The position numbers were made by a program, and so were the translations under genes. From Massilia varians (GTDB lineage: Bacteria; Pseudomonadota; Gammaproteobacteria; Burkholderiales; Burkholderiaceae_D): 64,000 nt of DNA. Location of the stretch: positions 3,163,001-3,227,000 of the forward strand of contig NZ_AP026966.1 of the NCBI RefSeq assembly GCF_027923905.1, given 5' to 3'. A model generated the notes under the pieces. The model searched no databases and was not told the origin of the DNA. It saw only the letters and a program-made list of their open reading frames with translations. Position 1 is the first letter of the stretch. Every line of letters starts with the position of its first letter. Of the stretch, positions 8,725-17,737 are shown piece after piece.

Positions 8725-9531
8725 ATGGACGTTCTCACCCTAGGCCCTCTGGTCCTGCCCACCGCCGTGCTGCTGGTCGTGGGCGGCATCCTGCTGGCCA
8801 ACCTGCTGGCCGAGTGGTTCCGGCGCCGCCGCGGCCTCGATCCCGGCCCGATCCTGTGGAAGATGCTGCTGGCCGGCTTCGTGGCCGCGCGCGCCGTGTT
8901 CGTGCTGCGCCACCATGACCTGTTCGCCGACCATCCCTGGCGCGCGCTCGACTTTCGCGACGGCGGCTTCGACGCGACCGCCGGCCTGGTAGTCGCCTGC
9001 GTGGTGGGCGCCGAGCTGACCCGCCGCGCGCCGGCCCTGCGCCGCCCGCTGCTGGTCTCGAGCCTGGCCGGGATCGCGCTCTGGATGGGCGGCGCCATGC
9101 TGCTGCCGGCCTTCGCGCCGGCGCACGCGCCGTTGCCGGAACTGAGCGTGCGCCGGCTCGACGGCAGCGAGCTGCCCTTGAGGAGCTTCCAGGGCAAGCC
9201 CCTGGTGGTCAACCTGTGGGCCACCTGGTGTCCGCCCTGCCGGCGCGAGATGCCGGCGCTGGCGGCGATGCAGCGCAAGCGGCCGGACCTGGGCTTCGTG
9301 TTCGTCAACCAGCGCGAGAGCGCGGGCACGGTCCAGGCTTTCCTGACGGCCCAGGGCCTGCGCATGGAGAACGTGGTGACCGACCCGGCCGGACAGCTGG
9401 CCGCGCGCACCGGCTCGGTGGGCTTTCCCACCACGCTGTTCTACGACGCCCGGGGCGTGCTGAGGTTCCGGCACGTGGGAGAGCTGTCGGAGGCCACGCT
9501 CAGGGAAAAACTGGCGGCGCTGGAGCGCTAG
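8725..9531 (+). CDS. membrane-anchored TlpA-type thiol:disulfide reductase
   Basis: 268 residues. The first half holds about four hydrophobic segments (10-30, 45-60, 85-98, 108-130). The second half is a thioredoxin-fold domain facing the periplasm, with the redox motif WCPPC at 168-172 and the cis-Pro loop VGFPTTLFYD. TlpA-like proteins keep periplasmic thiols reduced, for example during cytochrome c or oxidase assembly. The poly-helical N-terminus is longer than the single anchor of classical TlpA and might also carry electrons. This is inference; no extra cysteine pair is visible in the membrane part. It is followed 57 bp on by an MBL sulfur-metabolism gene. Confidence 0.88.
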   Translation: MDVLTLGPLVLPTAVLLVVGGILLANLLAEWFRRRRGLDPGPILWKMLLAGFVAARAVFVLRHHDLFADHPWRALDFRDGGFDATAGLVVACVVGAELTRRAPALRRPLLVSSLAGIALWMGGAMLLPAFAPAHAPLPELSVRRLDGSELPLRSFQGKPLVVNLWATWCPPCRREMPALAAMQRKRPDLGFVFVNQRESAGTVQAFLTAQGLRMENVVTDPAGQLAARTGSVGFPTTLFYDARGVLRFRHVGELSEATLREKLAALER

Positions 9532-9588
9532 GCGCCTTCCCCTGCGCGCGCCGCTGTGGTAAAACACAGGCCGCAACCAGGAGAGCCC

Positions 9589-10290
9589 ATGCAAGTGAAC
9601 CCGATCCAGCTGTTCGACGCCGAATCCTCGACCTACACCTACCTCCTGTCCGCGCCGGACAGCCGGGACGCGGTGATCATCGACCCGGTCGACCGCCACT
9701 GGCAGCGCGACCTCGCCCACATCGAGCGCCTCGGATTGAAGCTTACCCACGTGCTGGAAACCCACGCCCACGCCGACCACGTCACCTCGGCCGGCAAGCT
9801 GCGCGCCCTGACCGGCGCCAAGGCCTGCGTGCCGAGCGGCTGCGGCATTCCGCCGGCCGAGGTGCAGCTGCAGGACGGCGACCTGATTTCGTTCGGCGAG
9901 CGCGAGCACATCGCCGTGATCCACACGCCCGGCCATACCGCGGGCAGCATGTGCTACCTCTGGCGCGGCAACCTGTTCAGCGGCGACACCCTGCTGGTGG
10001 ACGGCTGCGGGCGCACCGACTTCCAGGGCGGCAGCGCGGAAAACCTGTACGACAGCGTCACCCGCAAGCTGTTCGTGCTCGACGAGGCCACCCGGGTCTG
10101 GCCCGGCCACGACTATCGCGGCCAGTCGGTCTCCACCATCGGCTGGGAAAAGCGCCACAACGCGCGCCTGGCCGGCCGCTCGCGCGAGGACTTCGTGGCC
10201 CTGATGGCCGCGCTGAACCTGCCGCGCCCGACATTGATGGACGTGGCGGTGCCCGCCAACCGCAACCTGGGCCTGGCGCACAGCGTGTAA
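9589..10290 (+). CDS. persulfide dioxygenase-type (ETHE1-like) MBL-fold hydrolase
   Basis: 233 residues with the metallo-beta-lactamase metal motif H59-A-H61-A-D63-H64, then HTPGH at 112-116, D133 in FSGDTL and a late WPGHDY histidine. The GCGRTDFQGG block is characteristic of the ETHE1/Blh branch, which oxidises glutathione persulfide to sulfite with a single Fe(II). The start is the ATG at 9589, preceded by CAGGAGAG; a longer frame from 9556 lacks a ribosome site. It lies behind a periplasmic thioredoxin gene, suggesting thiol/sulfur handling, but the two need not be co-transcribed. Confidence 0.88.
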   Translation: MQVNPIQLFDAESSTYTYLLSAPDSRDAVIIDPVDRHWQRDLAHIERLGLKLTHVLETHAHADHVTSAGKLRALTGAKACVPSGCGIPPAEVQLQDGDLISFGEREHIAVIHTPGHTAGSMCYLWRGNLFSGDTLLVDGCGRTDFQGGSAENLYDSVTRKLFVLDEATRVWPGHDYRGQSVSTIGWEKRHNARLAGRSREDFVALMAALNLPRPTLMDVAVPANRNLGLAHSV

Positions 10291-10345
10291 GGCGGCGGCT
10301 GAACTTTACTTCTAAAAAGCAACAAGCGAATTCGTCAGTTCCAGA

Positions 10346-10384
10346 TATAATCTTGCATCCACAGAAACGATATTGCACCCACGG
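10346..10384 (+). promoter_or_regulatory. candidate promoter and direct repeat upstream of the PAS-GGDEF-EAL gene
   Basis: A perfect -10 hexamer TATAAT lies at 10346-10351, though no good -35 is seen 16-18 bp upstream. It is followed by two similar 13-mers, CTTGCATCCACAG (10352) and ATTGCACCCACGG (10372), spaced 20 bp apart, about two helical turns. Confidence 0.35.
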
Positions 10385-10416
10385 CAATTTTCTTGCCGGT
10401 GCACCAAGGCGGATGC

Positions 10417-12723
10417 ATGAAACAGTTTGACGACCTGGCCCACTGGCGCGCGCGCATTTTCTCGACCCTGATGTCGGCCGTGCTGGTGCTCGGCCTGGCG
10501 GCGGCCGTGCCCAGTGCGATCCTGGCCATGGCCGACGGCATCTGGCAAATCGCGCTGATGGACGTCGTGGCCCTGGGCTGGGTCTTCGCGATCTGGTGGT
10601 TCGACCGCCTCCCCTACACGCTGCGTGTCCTGAACTTCCTCTCGATGCTGTTCCTGGTGGGCGTCGGCCTGATGCTCGGCGTCGGCGCGGTCAGCCAGAT
10701 CTTCCTGATGGCGCCGCCGGTGCTGGCCGTGATCCTGCTCGGCACCCGCCAGGCTCTGACGGCCCTGTTCCTGAGCGGCCTCACCATCCTCGGCCTGGGC
10801 CTGGCCGGCCACGCCAAGCTGTATGTCGCCGGCCTAGGCCAGGATCAACTGCTGTCCTCGCTGGTCGTCACGCTCAACTTCCTGTGCGTCGGCGCCCTGA
10901 TCACCATCACCTGCGGCGCCCTGGTCAAGGGCCTGGCCGCGACCCTCGGCGAGCTGCACGGTTTCGCCGAAACGCTCGAAACCAAGCAGGACAAGCTGCA
11001 CGCGCTGAACGCCGAACTGCGCCTGACCTCGGCCGCGGTGGCGCGCCTGAACGACATGGTGCTGATCGCCCAGGCCATCGACGAACCCGGCGCGCAGCAG
11101 CCGATCATCTCCGCCAACGAAGCCTTCGAACGCCGCACCGGCTACCGGCGCGACGAGATCATCGGCCAAAGCATGCGCCTGCTGCACGGCCAGGACACCG
11201 ATCCCGACGAAGTGGCGCGCATCCTGCGCGCAGTCGCGTGCAACGAACCGGTCAAGGCCGAACTGCTGCTGTACACCAAGGCCGGCGAGCCCTTCTGGGC
11301 CGAGATGGAGCTGGTGCCCTTCGCCAGCGACGGCGGGCGCAGCACCCACTGGGTCGTGGTAGGGCGCGACATCACCGAGCGCCGCAACTCGGCCAAGGCG
11401 ATCCATCACCTGGCCTTCTACGACGTGCTGACCGGCCTGCCGAACCGGCGCCTGTTCACCGAGCGGCTCGACGCCCTGGTGAACGCGCGCAATGCCGGCG
11501 GCGCGCTGGGCGCCGTGCTGTTCATCGACCTCGACAACTTCAAGTACGTCAACGACGCCCGCGGCCACGCCACCGGCGACGCCCTGCTGCGCAGCGCGGC
11601 CGCGCGCCTGCTGGCCACCGTGCGTGCGCGCGACACCGTGGCGCGCCTGGGCGGCGACGAATTCGTGATCCTGCTGAACGACCTGGGGGACGATCCCGAC
11701 ACCGCGGCCGGCGCCGCGCTCAAGGTGGCGCACAAGGTGCTGGCGGCGCTGGGCGAGGAAGTCACGATCGACGAGCACGTGTACCGCTCGACGGGCAGCA
11801 TCGGCGTGGCCCTGCCGCTGCGCGCCGGCCAGACCGCCCACGACCTGCTGCGCGAAGCCGACACCGCGATGTACCAGGCCAAGGCGAGCGGACGCAATGG
11901 CGTCGCCTTGTTCGAGTCCACCATGCTGGCCGAGGCCGAGCAGAAGCTCACGCTCGAACGCGACCTCGCCAATGCCCTCGAGCGCGGCGAACTGGCCATG
12001 CACCTGCAGCTGCAGGTCGACCGCGCGCAGCGGCCGGTCGGCGCCGAGCTGCTGATGCGCTGGCGCCGCGCCGACGGGATCCTGGTGCCGCCCGACGTGT
12101 TCATTCCGATCGCGGAAAGCACCGGCCTGATCGTTCCGCTGGGGACCTGGGTGCTGCGCCAGGCCTGCGAAGCCTGGCTGCGCCTGGAGGCGGCAGGCCA
12201 TCCGCTGCCGCTGTCGATCAACGTCAGCCCGGCGCAGTTCCGCCAGCCGGACTTCGTCGAGACGGTGGCGCGGGTGCTGCAGGAAACCGGCGCCCCGGCC
12301 GGGCAGCTGATCTTCGAAGTCACCGAGGGCCTGCTGGTGTCGAACCTGGACCAGACCATCGCGCGCATGGACGAGCTGGCGGCCCTGGGCATCCGCTTCT
12401 CGGTGGACGACTTCGGCACCGGCTACTCGAGCCTGGCCTACCTCAAGCGCATGCCCCTGTACGAGATCAAGATCGACAAGAGTTTTATTCGCGACACCCC
12501 GAACGACGTCAACGGCACCGCCATCGTGCAGTCGATCCTGGCCATGGCCGACCACCTCGGCCTGCGCGTGGTGGCCGAGGGTATCGAGACCGCACAGCAG
12601 GCCGACTACCTCAGCGACAACGGCAGTCCGCTGATGCAGGGCTACCTGTTCTCGCGCCCGGCGCCGCTGGACGAGCTGCTCGCCGTGCTGGACGCTCCAG
12701 ACTCCGCGCGCAGCGCCGCCTGA
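10417..12723 (+). CDS. membrane PAS-GGDEF-EAL protein (c-di-GMP turnover)
   Basis: 768 residues: an N-terminal membrane region of about six helices (20-170), a short coiled linker, a PAS domain with PAC tail (about 205-325), GGDEF (about 330-490) and EAL (about 510-760). The diguanylate cyclase site is intact (RLGGDEFVIL) and has the product-inhibition RxxD (RARD) five residues upstream. The phosphodiesterase signature reads GAELLMRW (ELL instead of EAL, with the metal-binding Glu kept). FEVTEG, DDFGTGYSS, KIDKSFI and AEGIET are all present, so both activities are possible. The start is the ATG at 10417 after AAGGCGG; an upstream TTG is less likely. Confidence 0.92.
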   Translation: MKQFDDLAHWRARIFSTLMSAVLVLGLAAAVPSAILAMADGIWQIALMDVVALGWVFAIWWFDRLPYTLRVLNFLSMLFLVGVGLMLGVGAVSQIFLMAPPVLAVILLGTRQALTALFLSGLTILGLGLAGHAKLYVAGLGQDQLLSSLVVTLNFLCVGALITITCGALVKGLAATLGELHGFAETLETKQDKLHALNAELRLTSAAVARLNDMVLIAQAIDEPGAQQPIISANEAFERRTGYRRDEIIGQSMRLLHGQDTDPDEVARILRAVACNEPVKAELLLYTKAGEPFWAEMELVPFASDGGRSTHWVVVGRDITERRNSAKAIHHLAFYDVLTGLPNRRLFTERLDALVNARNAGGALGAVLFIDLDNFKYVNDARGHATGDALLRSAAARLLATVRARDTVARLGGDEFVILLNDLGDDPDTAAGAALKVAHKVLAALGEEVTIDEHVYRSTGSIGVALPLRAGQTAHDLLREADTAMYQAKASGRNGVALFESTMLAEAEQKLTLERDLANALERGELAMHLQLQVDRAQRPVGAELLMRWRRADGILVPPDVFIPIAESTGLIVPLGTWVLRQACEAWLRLEAAGHPLPLSINVSPAQFRQPDFVETVARVLQETGAPAGQLIFEVTEGLLVSNLDQTIARMDELAALGIRFSVDDFGTGYSSLAYLKRMPLYEIKIDKSFIRDTPNDVNGTAIVQSILAMADHLGLRVVAEGIETAQQADYLSDNGSPLMQGYLFSRPAPLDELLAVLDAPDSARSAA

Positions 12724-12760
12724 TGCTAAGCTGTGCCTTGACGCAGACCCGGAGCACAGC

Positions 12761-13171
12761 GTGGCGCACCAGAGCATCCTCGACATCCATACACCAGGGC
12801 GCGGGACCCGCGACATCACCGAAGCGGTCGCCGAGGTGGTGCGCGCCGCGCAGGTCCAGTGCGGCCTGGCCCACGTGTTCGTGCAGCACACCAGCTGCTC
12901 GCTGCTCATCACCGAGAACGCCGACCCCGACGTGCGGCGCGACCTCGAGACCGTCCTGCGGCGGCTCGCGCCCGACGGCGACCCGGCCTACCGTCACGAC
13001 GCCGAAGGGCCGGACGACATGGCGGCCCACGTGCGCACCATGCTGACCGGGTCCGGCCTGAGCGTTCCGGTCGGCGCCGGCCGCCTGCTGCTCGGCACCT
13101 GGCAGGGCATCTACCTGTACGAGCACCGCAGCGCGCCGCATCGCCGCAAGGTGGTCGTCACCGTCCTCTGA
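12761..13171 (+). CDS. YjbQ/UPF0047 family protein
   Basis: 136 residues, full length for the YjbQ family (UPF0047). The conserved blocks are HVFVQHTSCSLLITENADPDV, the central RHDAEGPDDMAAHVR and LGTWQGIYLYEHR. E. coli YjbQ has weak thiamine-phosphate synthase activity, but the true role is unsettled. The start is GTG at 12761. It may be read with the secreted amidohydrolase 68 bp downstream. No regulation is visible. Confidence 0.9.
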   Translation: MAHQSILDIHTPGRGTRDITEAVAEVVRAAQVQCGLAHVFVQHTSCSLLITENADPDVRRDLETVLRRLAPDGDPAYRHDAEGPDDMAAHVRTMLTGSGLSVPVGAGRLLLGTWQGIYLYEHRSAPHRRKVVVTVL

Positions 13172-13239
13172 GTTTTGCGTGGACAGCATCGGCCGCTGCG
13201 GCTAGTCTGGAGCCTCGCGCTTTCGCAGGAGGTCTCCCG

Positions 13240-14232
13240 ATGTCCCGCCTGTTCGCCCGGCTGCGCCTGAGCGCCGCCCTGCTGCTCGCCCTGCCCGCCA
13301 GCGCGTTCGCCGGCCAGGCCGCGCTCGTGGCCGCCGCCGACCACCACCAGCACCTGTTCAGTCCCGCCATCATCGCCTTCATCGCACCGGCGCCCGGGCC
13401 CGATGCGCTGCGCGAGATCCCGGTGACGACATTGATCTCCCTGCTGGACGAGGCCGGCATTGCCCGCGCCGCCGTGATGTCGACGGCCTACATGTTCGGC
13501 CGCCCCTCGCGCGTGGTCGAGGACGAGTATGCCAAGGTCAAGGCGGAGAACGACTGGACCGCCGCCCAGGTGGCCAGGTACCCCGGGCGCCTGCGCGCCT
13601 TCTGCGGCTTCAATCCGCTGAAGGACTATGCGCTGGCCGAGCTGGAGCGCTGCGCGGCGCACCCGCAGCTGCGCACCGGCATCAAGATGCATTTCGGGAA
13701 TTCCGACGTCCAGCTGGACAAGCCGGAACACCTGGCCCGCCTCAAGGAAGTGTTCCGCGCCGCCAACCGGCACCGCATGGCGATCGCGGTCCACCTGCGC
13801 GCCTCGATCTCGCTAAAACGCCCCTACGGCGCAGCGCAGGCGCGCGCCTTCCTGGAACAACTCATGCCCGAGGCCACCGACATCGTGGTGCAGGTGGCGC
13901 ACCTCGCCGGCAGCGGCCCCGGCTACGAGGATCCGCCGGCGCAGGCGGTGATGCGCACCTTTGCCGAGGCGGCCGTGCGCAAGGACCCGCATTCCCGCAA
14001 TCTCTACTTCGACGTGGCCTCGATCGCCACGCCCGACATGAGCCCGGCGCAGGCGCGCGAGATGGTCGAGCGCATCCGCCAGGTGGGCGTCGACAAGATC
14101 CTGTACGGCTCGGACGCGGCCAAGCCCACCAACATGACGCCGCGCCAGGCCTGGGCGGCCTTCCGCGCGCTGCTGCTGACCGAGGCCGAAATCAAGCGGA
14201 TCGCGGACAACGTCGCCCCTTACCTGCGCTGA
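13240..14232 (+). CDS. secreted amidohydrolase (amidohydrolase-2 type TIM barrel)
   Basis: 330 residues with a signal peptide of about 24 (RLSAALLLALPASAFAG), then an amidohydrolase-related TIM barrel. Metal and active-site candidates are the HQH of ADHHQHLFS, the IAVHLRAS and VQVAHLAGSG histidines, and the aspartate of ILYGSDA. The family covers decarboxylases and lactonases of the ACMSD/LigI group, so the substrate cannot be named. A strong CAGGAGG ribosome site precedes the ATG. The long in-frame extension upstream is not used. Confidence 0.85.
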   Translation: MSRLFARLRLSAALLLALPASAFAGQAALVAAADHHQHLFSPAIIAFIAPAPGPDALREIPVTTLISLLDEAGIARAAVMSTAYMFGRPSRVVEDEYAKVKAENDWTAAQVARYPGRLRAFCGFNPLKDYALAELERCAAHPQLRTGIKMHFGNSDVQLDKPEHLARLKEVFRAANRHRMAIAVHLRASISLKRPYGAAQARAFLEQLMPEATDIVVQVAHLAGSGPGYEDPPAQAVMRTFAEAAVRKDPHSRNLYFDVASIATPDMSPAQAREMVERIRQVGVDKILYGSDAAKPTNMTPRQAWAAFRALLLTEAEIKRIADNVAPYLR

Positions 14233-14340
14233 TGTTTCGCGCTCGTCCGGATGAGCAAACGGCGGTGTTGCCGTCCTCCCAACACAGCCTGCCGATATGT
14301 TGTATGATGTCAGATGACATTGAAACAGGACCGATTACGC

Positions 14341-15324
14341 ATGTTCCCCGCATCATCCCTCGGCCGCGCCGCGCCGCGCGACACCGTCTTCTTTTCTCGC
14401 CCCCTGGTCGTGGTCTTGCTGGCCACGCTGTGCTGCCTGTTGTGGGGTAGCTCCTACCCCGCCATCAAAACCGGTTACGCCCTGCTGGGCATCACGCAGC
14501 AGGATATTCCGTCCAAGCTGGTCTACGCCGGCTACCGCTTCCTGCTGGCCGGGATCGGCGTGGCGCTCGCCGCCTGCCTGCTGCAGAAGAAGTTCCCCCT
14601 GCCGTCCCGCGACGGGATGCGCCAGGTGGTCGTGCTGGGCATCGCCCAGACCAGCCTGCAGTACGTGTTCTTCTACATCGGGCTGGCCTACACCACGGGC
14701 GTGCGGGCATCGATCCTGAACGCCAGCACGACCTTCTTCAGCGTCCTGCTGGCGCACTTCCTCTACAAGGATGACCGCCTGTCCGCGCGCAAGGCCATCG
14801 GTTGCTCGCTTGGCCTGGCCGGCGTGCTGGCGGTAAATGCCGACGCCAGCCTGCTGGGCGGCGGCATCAGCCTGCAGGGCGAGGGCTTCATCGTCCTGGC
14901 CGCCTTGGTGCTGTCGGCGGCCTCGATCTACGGCAAGCGCGTCTCGCAGCGCATGGATGCGATGACGATGACCGCCTGGCAGCTGGCGATCGGCGGCCTG
15001 GTCCTGCTCGTGGCCGGCTACGTGCCAGGCGGCAGCCTGGGGCGGCTCGACCTGGTTTCAAGCCTGCTGCTGCTCTACCTCGCCGCGCTGTCGGCGATCG
15101 CCTTCACCCTGTGGAGCCTGCTGCTCAAGCACAATCCGGTGGGACTGGTCAGCATGTTCGCCTTCCTGGTGCCGCTGTTCGGCGCAGCCCTGTCCGGCAT
15201 CTGGCTGCACGAGGACGTCCTGACCTGGACCAATCTCGCCGCGCTGGTACTGGTATGCGGTGGCGTACTGCTGGTGACGCGCGGCCCGCGCACCAGCGCA
15301 TCCGGTCCGGATGGGCGGCCTTAG
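14341..15324 (+). CDS. EamA/DMT-family transporter
   Basis: 327-residue inner-membrane protein with ten predicted helices in two EamA repeats (about 20-155 and 170-305). The typical LLWGSSYPAIKTGY occurs in helix 1 and AFLVPLFGAALSGIWLHE near the end. Such proteins usually export metabolites or amino acids; the substrate is unknown. I prefer the ATG at 14341, with AGGA 10 bp upstream, over the in-frame ATG at 14314, which has no ribosome site. It is monocistronic by spacing. Confidence 0.88.
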   Translation: MFPASSLGRAAPRDTVFFSRPLVVVLLATLCCLLWGSSYPAIKTGYALLGITQQDIPSKLVYAGYRFLLAGIGVALAACLLQKKFPLPSRDGMRQVVVLGIAQTSLQYVFFYIGLAYTTGVRASILNASTTFFSVLLAHFLYKDDRLSARKAIGCSLGLAGVLAVNADASLLGGGISLQGEGFIVLAALVLSAASIYGKRVSQRMDAMTMTAWQLAIGGLVLLVAGYVPGGSLGRLDLVSSLLLLYLAALSAIAFTLWSLLLKHNPVGLVSMFAFLVPLFGAALSGIWLHEDVLTWTNLAALVLVCGGVLLVTRGPRTSASGPDGRP

Positions 15325-15476
15325 GCCGGTCCTGGCGCGCTAGGGTGAAACGGTCGGCCACGAGCGCAGGCGATCGGATCATGAGGCATGCATATTTCCG
15401 CACGTCCGTGATTTTTGTTGAATTTCGGAGCCAGGCAGCGGTGGTATTCTCGCCGCCTTGCTTCCGATTCGACACG

Positions 15477-15842
15477 ATGACTCCCAAGAATACCCTGTGG
15501 GCGCTGCTGGTGCTCATGTTTGCCTGCGGCATGACCGACGCCCTGTACGCCGCCACCCACGTGCGCATGCCCGCCTGGTGGATGGTGCTCTCCGCCTTCC
15601 TGCTGAGCTTCCTGCCCTATTACTGGTACCGGCTCGACAGCGAGGCGCGCCTGTACCGCCGTCCACGCTGGATGAGCATGGCCGTCGTGACGATCGCGCC
15701 GATCGGCATTCCACTCTACCTGCTGCGCAGCCGGCCCCAGGGCGGGCGCCTGGTGTCGCTGGCGCGCATGTCGGGCTTCCTCTTGATGATGCTGGGAGCC
15801 AGCGTGGCAGGCGTGCTGGCGTTCTTCATGATGCCAGGCTGA
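15477..15842 (+). CDS. small integral membrane protein, unknown function
   Basis: 121 residues with four hydrophobic segments (about 6-25, 32-48, 66-82, 95-118) and a basic loop containing YYWYRLDSEARLYRRPRW. I do not recognise a named family. The third and fourth segments (APIGIPLYLLRSR) have the look of small uncharacterised betaproteobacterial membrane proteins. An in-frame ATG at 15381 would add 32 mostly non-hydrophobic residues; I reject it because helix 1 begins immediately after the ATG at 15477. A possible hairpin terminator follows. Confidence 0.7.
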   Translation: MTPKNTLWALLVLMFACGMTDALYAATHVRMPAWWMVLSAFLLSFLPYYWYRLDSEARLYRRPRWMSMAVVTIAPIGIPLYLLRSRPQGGRLVSLARMSGFLLMMLGASVAGVLAFFMMPG

Positions 15843-15856
15843 GCGGTTCATCCGAA

Positions 15857-15906
15857 GGCGGCGTGAGCCCTTCGGCTCAGGCTCGCGCCGCCTGAGACGT
15901 CCTTTT
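15857..15906 (+). terminator. long hairpin, probable terminator
   Basis: A 13-bp stem with one G-U pair (15857-15869 with 15880-15892) and a 10-nt loop, followed after 10 nt by CTTTTG. The T-run is short and distant, so this is only a probable terminator. Confidence 0.4.
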
Positions 15907-15970
15907 GTTAAGCTGGCTCTAATGCCACGCCAGGCGTGGCCCGTCCACTTTCATCGATGGGAGAACAGCG

Positions 15971-16078
15971 ATGCGCAAAATGATCATGATGGCCATTGCA
16001 GGCCTGCTCTGGAAAAAATTCGGCGGCAAGATGGCGCAACGCTATCCGATGGGACGCCGCAGCTACCGCCGTTACTAA
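15971..16078 (+). CDS. 35-residue basic small protein
   Basis: Short reading frame beginning ATG CGC AAA at 15971 and ending TAA at 16076-16078. It is preceded by a clear GGGAGAA ribosome site 6 bp upstream. The peptide starts with a hydrophobic Met-rich helix (MRKMIMMAIAGLLWKKF) and ends in a very basic RRSYRRY tail. This layout suggests an amphipathic or membrane-surface small protein. It lies alone between a membrane protein and the amino-acid permease. No family name is known to me; codon usage and ribosome site argue that it is real. Confidence 0.55.
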   Translation: MRKMIMMAIAGLLWKKFGGKMAQRYPMGRRSYRRY

Positions 16079-16182
16079 GCCTGCCGCGCGGCGGCCAGCG
16101 CGCTTTCGTCCGGTCCGCCGTCCGCAGCAGCCTTGCTTGCAGTAAAATCGCTGGCTTTAGGCAAATACGCTGAAGGCCGACG

Positions 16183-17556
16183 ATGGACACCGCCAAGCAT
16201 GAACTCAAACGTGGCTTAAAGAACCGCCACATCCAGCTGATCGCCCTCGGCGGCGCTATCGGCACCGGCCTGTTCCTGGGCGTGGCCCAGACCATCCAGC
16301 AGGCCGGCCCCTCCGCCCTGCTCGGCTATGCGATCGCCGGCCTGGTCGCCTTCCTCATCATGCGCCAGCTCGGCGAAATGATCGTCGACGAGCCGGTCGC
16401 CGGTTCCTTCGGCTATTTCGCCAGCAAGTATGGCAGCCCGATGGCCGGCTTCGTCTCGGGCTGGAACTACTGGGTGATGTACATCCTCGTCAGCATGGCC
16501 GAGCTGTCCGCGCTCGGCATCTACGTCCAGTACTGGTTCCCGGGGATCCCGACCTGGGTCTCGGCGCTCGGCTTCTTCGTGCTCGTCAACTCCCTCAGCC
16601 TGCTCAACGTGAAGGCCTTCGGCGAGCTGGAATTCTGGTTTTCGATCATCAAGGTGGCGGCCGTGGTCGGCATGATCGTGTTCGGCCTCTACCTCTTGAT
16701 CAGCGACACCGCGGGGCCGCAGGCCGGCGTGGCCAACCTGTGGCAGCACGGCGGCTTCTTCCCGAACGGCCTGGTCGGCCTGGCGCTGTCGATGGCGGTG
16801 ATCATGTTCTCCTTCGGCGGCCTCGAGATGATCGGCATCACCGCCGCCGAAGCCGACAACCCGGGCCGCACCATCCCGCGCGCCATCAACCAGGCCATCT
16901 GGCGCATCGCCATCTTCTACGTCGGCGCCCTGGCGGTGCTCCTGATGCTCTACCCGTGGCAGAAAGTCGTTACCGGCGGCAGCCCCTTCGTGCTGATCTT
17001 CGCGGCGCTGGACAGCAACATCGTCGCCAACATCCTCAACCTGGTGGTCTTGACCGCCGCCCTGTCGGTCTACAACGGCTGCACCTATGCCAACAGCCGC
17101 ATGCTGTTCGGCCTGGCGGAACAGGGCAATGCGCCGCGCGCCCTGCTCAAGGTCAGCAAGCGCGGGGTGCCGCTGGCCGCCCTGGGCGTGTCGGCAGTTG
17201 CCACCGGCATCTGCATCTGCGTTAACTATTTCCTGCCGCGGGACGCCTTCGGCATGCTGATGGGACTGGCCGTGGCGGCGCTGGTCATCAACTGGGGCAT
17301 GGTGTGCTGGAGCCACCTGCGCTTTCGCCGCGCCAAGCGCGCCGCGGGCCAGGCGACCGCGTTCCGCAGCCCCTTGTTCCCGCTCACCAACTACCTGTGC
17401 CTAGCCTTCCTGGCCGGCATCATCGTGGTGATGTACCTGACGCCGGGCCTGCAGTTGTCGGTGTTCATGATTCCGGCCTGGCTGGGCCTGCTGGCGCTGG
17501 GCTACTGGCTGCGCCAGCGCCAGCGCGCCGGCGCCGCGGCCGCCCCGGTGGTGTAA
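16183..17556 (+). CDS. amino-acid permease (AAT/APC family)
   Basis: 457 residues with twelve predicted membrane helices. The N-terminal signature LKNRHIQLIALGGAIGTGLFLG and the FGGLEMIGITAAEADNPGRTIPRAI block identify the AAT branch of the APC superfamily (AroP, PheP, ProY, CycA-like), proton-coupled uptake systems of the inner membrane. The precise amino acid is not determinable. With tyrosine and branched-chain catabolic genes in the same window an aromatic or aliphatic substrate is plausible, but they are not adjacent. It is monocistronic. Confidence 0.92.
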   Translation: MDTAKHELKRGLKNRHIQLIALGGAIGTGLFLGVAQTIQQAGPSALLGYAIAGLVAFLIMRQLGEMIVDEPVAGSFGYFASKYGSPMAGFVSGWNYWVMYILVSMAELSALGIYVQYWFPGIPTWVSALGFFVLVNSLSLLNVKAFGELEFWFSIIKVAAVVGMIVFGLYLLISDTAGPQAGVANLWQHGGFFPNGLVGLALSMAVIMFSFGGLEMIGITAAEADNPGRTIPRAINQAIWRIAIFYVGALAVLLMLYPWQKVVTGGSPFVLIFAALDSNIVANILNLVVLTAALSVYNGCTYANSRMLFGLAEQGNAPRALLKVSKRGVPLAALGVSAVATGICICVNYFLPRDAFGMLMGLAVAALVINWGMVCWSHLRFRRAKRAAGQATAFRSPLFPLTNYLCLAFLAGIIVVMYLTPGLQLSVFMIPAWLGLLALGYWLRQRQRAGAAAAPVV

Positions 17557-17737
17557 AGACGCGCCAAAACGACAGCCCGCCCCCGTTTCCCGACCGGGCT
17601 GCCGATTTCTCATGTTGCGCTAGCTCAACAGCCAGACTGTTGATAAAGTATTACTCCAGTGGAGGCCGCGTTCGCCCACCTGTCCGGGTAGCGACGCGCC
17701 TCCGGCCATTCCTTATCCATGAGCCGAAGGAGTCAAC

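Noticed and set aside
15381..15476. Upstream start for the 121-residue membrane protein
   Set aside because: It would add 32 non-conserved-looking residues before helix 1 without a ribosome site.
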